A stretch of 36,984 bases of DNA from an uncultured Lachnospiraceae bacterium. GTDB taxonomy: Bacteria > Bacillota > Clostridia > Lachnospirales > Lachnospiraceae. The translations under genes and the position numbers were made by a program. Shown piece by piece: positions 1-6,691 of this stretch (the first letter of the stretch is position 1; every line of letters begins with the position of its first letter). The notes under the pieces were generated by a model. It had not been told where the DNA came from. It did no database searches and saw only the letters and a list, made by a program, of their open reading frames with translations. The DNA is taken from NCBI GenBank assembly GCA_910577275.1, contig CAJTMW010000032.1, positions 236-37,219 on the forward strand, written 5' to 3'.

Positions 1-2
1 AG

Positions 3-461
3 ACGCTGACACAGCAGCGGAAAGAGCTTGACAAGGCGCAGAACCGTATTAACGAGCTGAACATCTTATTCCGCAAGCTCTACGAGGACAACGCTTTAGG
101 GAAACTTTCAGATGAACAATTTGCTTTTCTGAGTTCCGGCTATGATGAAGAAAAAAAGATGCTGACCCGGAGGATTACGGAGCTGTCACAGGAAATCGAT
201 AACGCCACCGAGCGCAGCGCGGACGTGAAAAGGTTTGCCGCACTGGTACGCAAGTACATCGCCATTACCGAACTGACCTACGAAAATGTCCACGAATTTA
301 TTGACCGTATTCTTATTCACGAACTGGATAAGAAAACGAACACCCGCAAAATTGAAATCTTTTATAGCTTTGTCGGCAGAGTTAATACATGCGACAAGCC
401 TGCCAAAAGTATCTCCTGTTTCAGACAGACATGCCCCGGCGTAAAGAGTTATGCTATCTGA
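3..461 (+). CDS. Large serine recombinase, C-terminal part (5' end outside the window)
   Basis: The frame is open from the first bases of the window to a TGA at 459-461, so this is the last ~152 residues of a longer protein. It begins with a coiled-coil stretch rich in K/E/Q/L (LTQQRKELDKAQNRINEL), the usual tail of TndX/TnpX-like large serine recombinases. It continues with a conserved block (KYIAITELTYENVHEFIDRI, then KIEIFYSFVG) that matches my memory of the DUF4368 C-terminal domain. Proteins of this family catalyse integration and excision of ICEs and IMEs through a serine resolvase domain, which would lie upstream of the window. The gene sits at the edge of a palindrome and of a truncated second recombinase, as expected at the end of an integrated element. 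Family confidence is high; which element cannot be told. Confidence 0.5.
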   Translation, partial: TLTQQRKELDKAQNRINELNILFRKLYEDNALGKLSDEQFAFLSSGYDEEKKMLTRRITELSQEIDNATERSADVKRFAALVRKYIAITELTYENVHEFIDRILIHELDKKTNTRKIEIFYSFVGRVNTCDKPAKSISCFRQTCPGVKSYAI

Positions 462-474
462 CATACACCAAAAA

Positions 475-521
475 GAGGTAAGATAACACCCTCTGCAAAA
501 AAGGTATCGTTATCTTACCTC
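475..521. repeat. 13-bp perfect inverted repeat at the recombinase/recombinase junction
   Basis: GAGGTAAGATAAC (475-487) and its exact complement (509-521) are separated by 21 nt. Read on the minus strand the stem is followed by CTCTTTTT, so it could end transcription arriving from the right. On the plus strand no T-tract follows. The right arm ends exactly where homology of the minus-strand recombinase stub stops, so it may instead mark the end, or half-att site, of the integrated element. Confidence 0.5.
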
Positions 522-743
522 AACAAAATCGGAGCCTGAAAAACCGTCGTCCACCTTCATGCCGCATTCTATAAGATGCGGGCGGCGGCTTAGATAATCC
601 CGAATCAGATTTTTCTGCCCGGTTACGCTGTTGCTCTCCTCCTTATCTCCGTCCTCACAGGACAGGCGCACATACCCACAGGCATTCCATGTTTTATGAT
701 TATCCGATGACTGCACTTTTGCCTTTCCTTCCCTTTTAATCAT
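510..743 (-). pseudogene. N-terminal fragment of a second serine recombinase
   Basis: The 77-residue product carries the start of a resolvase domain: ACGYVRLSCEDGDKEESNSV, then a QKNLIRDYL helix and the DDGFSGSDF motif typical of this family. After GSDF only VEVR and a stop follow, and those last codons lie in the palindrome at 509-521. Full-length members have about 500 or more residues, so over 80% is missing. Inside the remaining part the first catalytic-domain strand has Ser where expected (VRLS). It is convergent with the recombinase end at 3-461. The likely explanation is that an element inserted into, or recombined with, this gene. It is probably not functional. Confidence 0.5.
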
Positions 744-833
744 GCTGAAAATATCTGCTCATCACTAAGGTATGCAGTCTCATATAAATTCATACGATGG
801 CCGTTCACATACGGTTTTATCAATTCCTGCAAA

Positions 834-870
834 GAAAAAAGTCCCCTGATGCCGCCAGACACCAGAGGAC
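834..870 (-). terminator. Rho-independent terminator of the SDR gene
   Basis: On the minus strand GTCCTCTG (863-870) pairs with CAGGGGAC (841-848) with one G-U pair, followed by a run of six T (835-840). It lies just after the SDR stop codon at 883. Confidence 0.5.
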
Positions 871-882
871 AGATATTCTGCT

Positions 883-1683
883 TTATGGGCGAAGCCCCAT
901 GCCGCCTTCGAGAGTAATCGTCTCGCCTGACATATACTTGAAGTCGGGAGATGCAAGCTGAACACAGACGCGTCCGATTTCCAGCTCCGTATCGCCGTAA
1001 TGCCCCATGGGAGGCATGTGCACATTCTGCTTGAACGCTTCCGGATAAGCCGCCTCGAAATTTTCAAGCTGCGCCGTCCAGGCAAGGGGACAGATGATGT
1101 TTACATTGATTCCGTCCTTCCCCCACTCGTTGGCCGCCACACGGCTGAGCCCGCGGATGCCTTCTTTTGCCGCCGCATACGCACACTGTCCGAAGTTTCC
1201 AAAAAGCCCCGCGCCGGACGCAAAGTTGATTACGGTTCCTTTCGTCTCCTTCAGATAAGGATAACACGCTTTCATATAATAGAAAGCCGCGTACAGCCCC
1301 GAGTACAGCGCAAGATTAAACTGCTCCGTCGTGTGGTCCGCAAGGGTGACTCCCGAAGCCGACGCCTGGGCATTGTTTATCAGCACGTCAATCCTGCCAA
1401 ATTCGCTGATGGTCTTTTCCACCACATTTTTCACCACCGCCTCATTATCGTCGCCCGCATTCACATCGGCCTGAATGGGAAGCACTTTGATTCCGTAAAG
1501 CCTCTCCAGCTCTTCCTTTGCGTCCTCCAGCTTCTTTACGTTTCTGCCCGTGATGACGAGGTTTGCGCCCTCCTTTGCGTAAGCGGTGGCAATTCCGTAT
1601 CCGATGGAGCCGCATTTGCCGTCGCGCAGTACGGCTCGTCCACCCCCTGTGATTATCGCTGTTTTACCTTCCAGATATCCCAT
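883..1683 (-). CDS. SDR oxidoreductase, close to NADP-dependent 12-alpha-hydroxysteroid dehydrogenase
   Basis: A 266-residue short-chain dehydrogenase/reductase. Seen: nucleotide-binding TGGG at residues 12-15 with a Gly-rich GSIGYGIA at 25-32; an Arg after beta-2 (TGRN, 45-48), which favours NADP(H); NNAQ at 103-106; catalytic Ser156 (NFASGAG), Tyr169 and Lys173 (YAAAK). Several blocks (DAKEELERLYGIKVLP, FGRIDVLINNAQASASG, YPYLKET, KYMSGET) match my memory of 12-alpha-HSDH from bile-acid-converting clostridia, which oxidises the 12-OH of cholate-type bile acids. One oddity is about seven extra residues inside the cofactor loop (RAVLRDGKC). Start ATG has AGAAGGGAG 7 nt upstream. It appears monocistronic, with its own promoter and terminator. 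The SDR family is certain; steroid specificity is an inference. Confidence 0.5.
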   Translation of the reverse strand: MGYLEGKTAIITGGGRAVLRDGKCGSIGYGIATAYAKEGANLVITGRNVKKLEDAKEELERLYGIKVLPIQADVNAGDDNEAVVKNVVEKTISEFGRIDVLINNAQASASGVTLADHTTEQFNLALYSGLYAAFYYMKACYPYLKETKGTVINFASGAGLFGNFGQCAYAAAKEGIRGLSRVAANEWGKDGINVNIICPLAWTAQLENFEAAYPEAFKQNVHMPPMGHYGDTELEIGRVCVQLASPDFKYMSGETITLEGGMGLRP

Positions 1684-1720
1684 AAAAAAATCTCCCTTCT
1701 GTCATTTTCAAGATGTTTCC

Positions 1721-1749
1721 AGTATAGCATATCCGCAGGGTAAAGTCCA
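1721..1749 (-). promoter_or_regulatory. Probable sigma-A promoter of the SDR gene
   Basis: On the minus strand TGGACT (1744-1749) is followed after 17 nt by TATACT (1721-1726), about 38 nt before the start codon. The -10 is 5/6 and the -35 4/6 to consensus. Confidence 0.5.
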
Positions 1750-1814
1750 TGCATTTGACGGCGGCGGCGCGGAAATCAATTTCCGAATTCCGATGGAAAT
1801 AAATACTTCCAAAG

Positions 1815-1969
1815 AGGATGTCAACCCGAAATATTTCTTAAGGAACCCTTATAAAAACGTCGGTGCTTAGCGAGGTTTCGAGCTGTTATACAGCTCGCGA
1901 GCTTAGCATCCGTTACGTTTTTATAGAGCGAAAGCGCGGCGACGAAGAAATATTTCGGATTGACATCCT
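1815..1969. repeat. 155-bp imperfect palindromic element
   Basis: The outer arms 1815-1839 and 1945-1969 are complementary at 24 of 25 positions (core CCGAAATATTTCTT). Inside, 1850-1860 pairs with 1915-1925 (TATAAAAACGT), and the centre is a 7-bp hairpin with a TTATA loop (1879-1897, CGAGCTG/CAGCTCG). The whole intergenic interval 1684-1986 consists of the SDR promoter and this element. The form fits a MITE or REP-type mobile palindrome, or a large RNA hairpin at the 3' end of the gene at 1987-2958. I cannot say which without finding other copies. Confidence 0.5.
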
Positions 1970-1986
1970 TTCTGACTTACATACTC

Positions 1987-2958
1987 TCAGCGGAATTCAA
2001 AAACTGATTTCCGTGTGGCGGCGTTTAGTCCTATTATGTCACAGCCATCCCCCAGATATTTAGAGCCCCACTGGCTGAGGCCGTCACAGCTCACCCGCCT
2101 GCCGTCGCAATAGGCGGTAAAAATAGGCTGCCGCACCCCCGGACGGGACAGATAATTGGCAAACACACTGTCCACCACTCTGTCGATATTTTCATAATAA
2201 TTCCTGCCCGGCATCCATTTCTGGTCGTAGGCGGTGGAGGAGGTGATGGTGAAATTGTAGCCTTTGTTCCGATACCACTCCGTATAGACCCTGTTGAGGG
2301 TAAAAGACATAATCACCAGAGTATTGGCATAAATTGTACTGTCCGGCCAGGTGGCGTAGATTTCCGAGGAAACCACGTTTTTAATGTAATCCCTGTACCT
2401 GACATAGTAATTTCTTGCGGTGTAGTCGTCGGGAACTCCGTCATGAACAACGACAAATTCAGGAATAACAACGCGGCTTAAGACAATTTCCCCGCTCTCG
2501 TCCATAGGTTTAATCTCGTCCTCCGGTATTTTGGGCGGATAATCTCCGTAAAGAGTGTGGTCGGGTATGGTAATCACCTCGTCCGACTCCCTTGTGGTCT
2601 CCAAAGGGGTAAGCTGTACCGGCTGCATGGCCGTAACCCCCGGCAGAATCTCCGTCCCTGAAATCATCACTGGCTCATAGCCGGGAGCCTCCACCTGCAC
2701 GTTGTATTCCGAGTAGGGCTGCTGCTCCACCGGCGTTAAGCTGTATTCAGGCGGCGGCGCCGGCAAATCAATTGTCTCTGTCTGTCCTGAAGAATCGGTT
2801 GTTATTTTTTCAATGGTAACATCGGGAATACCTGTGTAGGAAATGGTCACGGTGGCGTCCTGTATGGGAATCAGACCTAAGGAAGAAGTTACGTCAATCT
2901 GCAGCTTTCCGGTATAGCCGCTGCCTGATTGGGCGCTGTGTAAAATATTCTGGGGCAT
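1987..2958 (-). CDS. SpoIID/LytB-domain protein, C-terminus probably truncated
   Basis: A 323-residue protein. Residues ~1-130 look like a beta-rich, carboxypeptidase-regulatory-like segment with Pro-rich linkers (VTISYTGIP, LPAPPPEY). Residues ~165-305 resemble the SpoIID peptidoglycan-active domain of Lachnospiraceae cell-wall proteins: DYIKNVVSSEIYATWP, then NTLVIMSFTLNRVYTEWY, an AYDQ motif, and the YCDGRRVSCDGLSQWGS block. Relatives as I remember them continue after GLSQWGS with a conserved ILRYYYG segment, often plus a peptidoglycan-binding domain. Here the protein ends 24 residues later with unrelated sequence, 18 bp before the palindromic element. Truncation by that insertion is plausible but unproven. 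There is no signal peptide, so export or a role inside the forespore is open. The SD (AGAGG) lies in a hairpin. Confidence 0.5.
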   Translation of the reverse strand: MPQNILHSAQSGSGYTGKLQIDVTSSLGLIPIQDATVTISYTGIPDVTIEKITTDSSGQTETIDLPAPPPEYSLTPVEQQPYSEYNVQVEAPGYEPVMISGTEILPGVTAMQPVQLTPLETTRESDEVITIPDHTLYGDYPPKIPEDEIKPMDESGEIVLSRVVIPEFVVVHDGVPDDYTARNYYVRYRDYIKNVVSSEIYATWPDSTIYANTLVIMSFTLNRVYTEWYRNKGYNFTITSSTAYDQKWMPGRNYYENIDRVVDSVFANYLSRPGVRQPIFTAYCDGRRVSCDGLSQWGSKYLGDGCDIIGLNAATRKSVFEFR

Positions 2959-2965
2959 AAAAATA

Positions 2966-3002
2966 CCTCTGCATCATATACTTAGCATATACTATGCAGA
3001 GG
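2966..3002 (-). promoter_or_regulatory. Hairpin enclosing the ribosome site of the SpoIID-like gene
   Basis: CCTCTGCAT (2966-2974) pairs perfectly with ATGCAGAGG (2994-3002) across a 19-nt loop. On the minus strand the AGAGG of the right arm is the only good SD for the start at 2958, so the stem would hide it. The minus-strand stem is followed by TATTTTT, so it could also serve as a terminator for the lipoprotein gene upstream. Confidence 0.5.
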
Positions 3003-3047
3003 CTTTTCAATCGGTCACACGCTCTTTCGCTCTCCCGCCGGTTCTTT

Positions 3048-4235
3048 TCAGTTTGTATTTACTTCAGCGGCGAGAATTTTGCTGCATAATTCCGTATATT
3101 CATCATGGGAAATCTCATTTCCATTCAACGTATATTTCAATTCGGGGTCCGCATTATCAGGGGCAGTAAATTCCTCGCCGAAATTCATTTCCGCGGTCAG
3201 ATTATCAGCCCCTTCGAATTTTTCCATATGGTAATAATCAAACCCGGCGCTCGACCTGTTACTGTACATAATCCATACAGCCCCGTTATAATAAGTATAG
3301 GAAAGAACGTCCGCAGTTCCATCGCCCCCGGCAAACTTATATACCTTGCCATCGCGGGCATCAAGGTAAATTCCGCCATAGGGACCGCAAATAATGAGTT
3401 CGTTTTCCCCGTCATTGTCAAGGTCGGTTTTCTCTCCCACAGAATAGGAATCCCATTCGTCAGAATCCATATTTAAATCGGTAATATAAAATACCGATGT
3501 CGCATCTGCGGGGTCATCCGCGCCTGTTTCGCCCTCGATAAATAAATCCAGCAATTCTTCCGCTGTCATCTCCGAATCTGTCTCCCAGAACGCCTGCGTA
3601 CCGTTTTTCTGCCGGCTTGCAGAATCATCTACGTCGCCCGCTTCCGTTTTCTTTGTGGCATGATATAAAAATCCGGCCTCGTCAAACGCTGCTTTTCCGT
3701 AATACACATCGATTCCGTCTGTATCGTATTCCAGAATATAATAGCCGAAAACAGCCTCTCCATCAGAAAATACCTGTTCGGGATACTTTATATAGATTCT
3801 GTTATCTTCCACGGTTTCGATATTAGAGGAATCAACTAAAAAGCGGCAGGAAGCCTCTGACTCATAATCGGAAATATCATACCCAGAGGATGTCCTGCCA
3901 ATCGTTAATCTGCCGGTTCCATAATCCGACAGATACTCGTATTCTCCCGTCAGACCCTCCAACACATCAGCTTTGCCGGTTACTGAACGCCCTTCATCTT
4001 TACTTTCCATCGGATTACGACTTGCCAAATCCGCAGTCTCATCATTCTGTGTTTCCTGAACATCATCCGTGCCGTCAGCGACTTCCATAGCGCCGTCCGC
4101 CGCCTTTGTCTGAGCCACTTCCGGTTCCTCTGTCTGCCCGCATGCCGAGAGTACGGACACAACCGCTCCCATAACAATAGCCATAGCTCCAGCTATTGCT
4201 ATCGCTTTTGCCTTTGCCATTTTCATCTTTTTCAC
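3048..4235 (-). CDS. Putative secreted lipoprotein of unknown function
   Basis: A 395-residue protein with a basic N-terminus, a hydrophobic stretch and the lipobox LSAC near residue 32, so it is probably a lipoprotein anchored by diacylglyceryl-Cys. A low-complexity acidic linker (~35-80, rich in A/D/E/T) follows. The C-terminal half contains EKTDLDNDGENELIICGP, a DxDxDG-type calcium-binding motif as in FG-GAP/VCBS-like repeats; many Clostridia lipoproteins carry such a motif. No enzyme signature is visible. The start is GTG at 4233-4235 with GGGG about 10 nt upstream; ATG at codon 4 or 6 is possible. The two-component system lies upstream on the same strand across a 210-bp gap, so it might be a target, but nothing in the sequence proves this. 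Confidence 0.5.
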   Translation of the reverse strand: MKKMKMAKAKAIAIAGAMAIVMGAVVSVLSACGQTEEPEVAQTKAADGAMEVADGTDDVQETQNDETADLASRNPMESKDEGRSVTGKADVLEGLTGEYEYLSDYGTGRLTIGRTSSGYDISDYESEASCRFLVDSSNIETVEDNRIYIKYPEQVFSDGEAVFGYYILEYDTDGIDVYYGKAAFDEAGFLYHATKKTEAGDVDDSASRQKNGTQAFWETDSEMTAEELLDLFIEGETGADDPADATSVFYITDLNMDSDEWDSYSVGEKTDLDNDGENELIICGPYGGIYLDARDGKVYKFAGGDGTADVLSYTYYNGAVWIMYSNRSSAGFDYYHMEKFEGADNLTAEMNFGEEFTAPDNADPELKYTLNGNEISHDEYTELCSKILAAEVNTN

Positions 4236-4292
4236 AATTCATTTTCCCCGTTTCCGCGCCATTTTGCATGATACCCCTTCACCCTTCACGCT

Positions 4293-4326
4293 GCCGACGC
4301 CTGCAAACCGGAGCGTCGGCATTTTT
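4293..4326 (+). terminator. Hairpin with T-tract, plus orientation
   Basis: GCCGACGC (4293-4300) pairs perfectly with GCGTCGGC (4313-4320), followed by ATTTTT. It has intrinsic-terminator form but points plus-ward, where no plus-strand gene precedes it. It may block antisense transcription or be the relic of a lost gene. Confidence 0.5.
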
Positions 4327-4445
4327 CACGGTATCCGCTCTTTCTGTCATGACGTTTTATTTATACCACACTGAGGAAAAAATAACACAGCGTCTGCATA
4401 AACGACGCATTTTTTGCACAAACGACACACATTTAACGCCGCGCT

Positions 4446-5150
4446 TTAGTCATCGAACAGCATTCTCCATTGAAAAAACGCCTTCTGAAACTCCCTGCCA
4501 TGCGCCCTGCCGATTGCTATTTTTAACCCGTTGCAGAGCGTAACCTCACGGCTGTTTACGCTTTCAATGTATTTGAAGTTGACAATATACGACCGTTGTA
4601 CATGAAAAAATCCAAACGGGGACAGGCTCTTAGCCGCTTCGGATATCCGTCCTTCGCAAAAATGCTCCCTGCCGTCAAGCATGAGATATCTCAGTTTTCT
4701 CCCGCTGGTCTCCACAAGAAGAAGCTCTTTTAAATCTATCTTAATCCTAATCCCGGCGGTATTCTTACAAGAAATGCTCCGCTCCTGAATCTTTGTCCGA
4801 AAGAAGGAATCAAGCGCCTCCCCGATTTCCTCAGGATATTTCTTGTCGATATACCTGAAAGCGTTAACCCTGTAGCCCTGCCTTGCCATTTCCGTATGGG
4901 AGGTTAAAAAGCATACCCTGCACTGACTCCCGGACTCCGCCATCTTTTCGGCTATCTGAAAACCGTCTTCGCCCCCTGCAAGCTCAATGTCCAGAAACAA
5001 TAAAACCGCGTCTGCATTTTCCATAAAATCTCTTCCGCTGTCACAGGCAATAATCTGAGCTGAAATGTTTTTATCCTCGCAATATTTTAAAACGGCGGCC
5101 TTTATCTTATCCCTCCATACCGCCTCGTCTTCCACAATACCTATTTTCAT
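4446..5150 (-). CDS. LytTR-family response regulator
   Basis: A 234-residue cytoplasmic regulator. The receiver domain (1-~120) has acidic residues at E7/D8, phospho-acceptor Asp54 (LFLDIEL), the conserved FLTSH strand and a K in RYIDKK. A LytTR DNA-binding domain (~135-230) follows, with the typical FFHVQRSYIVNFKYIESV core and a late RAHGREF segment. Proteins of this type (AgrA, VirR, NatR-like) bind direct repeats and control peptides, transporters or surface genes. Its start overlaps the kinase stop by four bases (GTATGA), so the two are translationally coupled. The target is unknown; the lipoprotein downstream is the nearest candidate. Confidence 0.5.
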   Translation of the reverse strand: MKIGIVEDEAVWRDKIKAAVLKYCEDKNISAQIIACDSGRDFMENADAVLLFLDIELAGGEDGFQIAEKMAESGSQCRVCFLTSHTEMARQGYRVNAFRYIDKKYPEEIGEALDSFFRTKIQERSISCKNTAGIRIKIDLKELLLVETSGRKLRYLMLDGREHFCEGRISEAAKSLSPFGFFHVQRSYIVNFKYIESVNSREVTLCNGLKIAIGRAHGREFQKAFFQWRMLFDD

Positions 5151-6457
5151 ACCCTGTTCTCCTTTGAGATTCCCTCCTTTGGTATGGCGATACTGATTTT
5201 AAACATTGCTTCTCCATTTTCCTCTGCAGACTCCGTATAATATTCCCCATGATACTTTTTAACCGCTGCGGCAATATTTTTCAGGCCAAATCCATGATTC
5301 GCCGTATCTGCTTTTGATGTGCGGGGGAAGCCTTTCGGGATATTCCTTTCTTTCGCCACACTGTTGCTGACGACAATAAAAATTTCTTTCTTATGCTCTG
5401 TCAGCGCAACCCGGATTTTGGGGACGGCTGTCTGTGCTGCTGCCTCCATGGCATTCTGCAAGATATTTCCCATCAGTGTCGTTAAATCGAACATCTCAAG
5501 ACCCGTTTCCCCGGTCAGTTTTCCTTTTACGGCAAAATCTATATTTTCCTTTTCCGCCAGATAGAAATAATAATTCAGGATAACGTCAAGCTGACTGTCT
5601 CCTGTGTGGATTTTTAAATCAAACTCGTCCTGCAGCTTCCAGATGGTATCTATGTACTTCCTGACTTCTTCCGTCTTTTTCTCATTGGCAAGCTCCCTGA
5701 GAACGCCCATATGATTTACCAAATCATGCTTAAAACGACGTACCGACTCCGACTGCTGCAGCTGATAATCGTACTGCTGCTTTTGCATATACATAAAAGA
5801 CTGCAGTTCCTGCTTCTGCCGCTCTGACAGTATATTTTTGATGGCAAGGCCAAGGGTAAGAAAAATGGAATAAATCGCCCCCGCTATGCTGATAAAAAAT
5901 ACCCCATAGGCGTCCGGTCCATACCTTTCATGATTTTCATTAAAAAAGTAAAAAACAAAATTATAGAACATCTGGAAAATACCGCCCTGTATTAAGAGCG
6001 CAAGCTTATATTTAAGTTTTATATCGCATAAATAAACGTCGTTTTTCCGAAAGAGCCGCAAATATACCAGAAGATACACCAGAAATGAGAGCAGGTAGGC
6101 AGGCTCCATCCACCATGTGATATCCGTGCCGTCAATCCCTCCGCCTATTAAAACAACCTGTATCAGCATGACGCTGAACGTATCGATGATTCCCGTGAAA
6201 TACATAAGGGCGGCGCTCAGCACCAACAGATGCCACAATCTGTCCTCAAAAAATAAGCATATGGAAAGTACGCTCCAAAGTACATAGATTATCGGAGAGT
6301 TTGTATCAAAATATGCGTTGTAGGCCCCGGCGGACAACATGGTCAACACCGACGCGCCAATAAAAAGTTTGTTTTTTCTTGCATTCAGTCTGAATCCGAA
6401 ATGAATGATAAAAAGGTAGATAAAATAATTTGCTATATTGTCTGCAATATAAATCAT
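5147..6457 (-). CDS. GHKL sensor histidine kinase (AgrC/NatK-like)
   Basis: Start chosen at the ATG ending at 6457 because AGAGAGG lies 5 nt upstream; the open frame continues further but only through the 77-bp repeat. The product has 436 residues. Residues ~1-205 are hydrophobic with six to seven predicted membrane segments and no large extracellular domain, as in AgrC-type kinases. A coiled coil (SERQKQELQSFMYMQKQQYD) leads to the H-box with phospho-acceptor His244 (FKHDLVNHMG). The N-box (NILQNAMEAA) and G-box (HGFGLKNIAAAVKKYHG) complete the HATPase_c domain. It is coupled to the LytTR regulator by overlap. No peptide pheromone gene is visible nearby, so it may sense something other than a self-made peptide. 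Confidence 0.5.
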   Translation of the reverse strand: MIYIADNIANYFIYLFIIHFGFRLNARKNKLFIGASVLTMLSAGAYNAYFDTNSPIIYVLWSVLSICLFFEDRLWHLLVLSAALMYFTGIIDTFSVMLIQVVLIGGGIDGTDITWWMEPAYLLSFLVYLLVYLRLFRKNDVYLCDIKLKYKLALLIQGGIFQMFYNFVFYFFNENHERYGPDAYGVFFISIAGAIYSIFLTLGLAIKNILSERQKQELQSFMYMQKQQYDYQLQQSESVRRFKHDLVNHMGVLRELANEKKTEEVRKYIDTIWKLQDEFDLKIHTGDSQLDVILNYYFYLAEKENIDFAVKGKLTGETGLEMFDLTTLMGNILQNAMEAAAQTAVPKIRVALTEHKKEIFIVVSNSVAKERNIPKGFPRTSKADTANHGFGLKNIAAAVKKYHGEYYTESAEENGEAMFKISIAIPKEGISKENRV

Positions 6458-6476
6458 AATAGCCTCTCTGCCGCAC

Positions 6477-6646
6477 GGCTCTTTGCTCCCGCCGCTCGGC
6501 TTCCGCCTCGCTGTCGCGGCATTCGCCCCATGGGCACGCAAGCGTTCCCGCGTGGCTCTTTGCTCGCGCCGCTCAGCTTTCGCTTCGCTGCCGCGGCATT
6601 CGCCCCATGGGAATGCAAGCATTCCCGCGTGGCTCTTTGCTCGCGC
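6477..6646. repeat. 77-bp tandem repeat, two full units plus a partial third
   Basis: Units begin at 6477, 6554 and 6631 (GGCTCTTTGCTC), exactly 77 bp apart; the third unit is cut after about 16 bp. Each full unit carries a hairpin with an AA loop, GGGCACGC/GCGTTCCC in the first and GGGAATGC/GCATTCCC in the second. The array fills the space between the kinase start and the htpG terminator. Confidence 0.5.
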
Positions 6647-6680
6647 AAAAAAGGGCTCACCACCTGTTGTGATGAACCCT
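6647..6680 (-). terminator. Rho-independent terminator of htpG
   Basis: On the minus strand AGGGTTCATCAC (6669-6680) pairs with GTGGTGAGCCCT (6652-6663), 12 bp with two G-U pairs and a 5-nt loop, followed by TTTTT (6647-6651). It lies 12 bp past the htpG stop. Confidence 0.5.
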
Positions 6681-6691
6681 CTTTCTCAATT

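Noticed and set aside
1000..1870. Plus-strand open frames across the SDR gene and its upstream gap.
   Set aside because: Antisense to a clear SDR gene, no SD, arginine-rich composition typical of shadow frames.
6477..6646. 77-bp repeats considered as a CRISPR array.
   Set aside because: Head-to-tail units without unique spacers, far longer than CRISPR repeats, and no cas genes.
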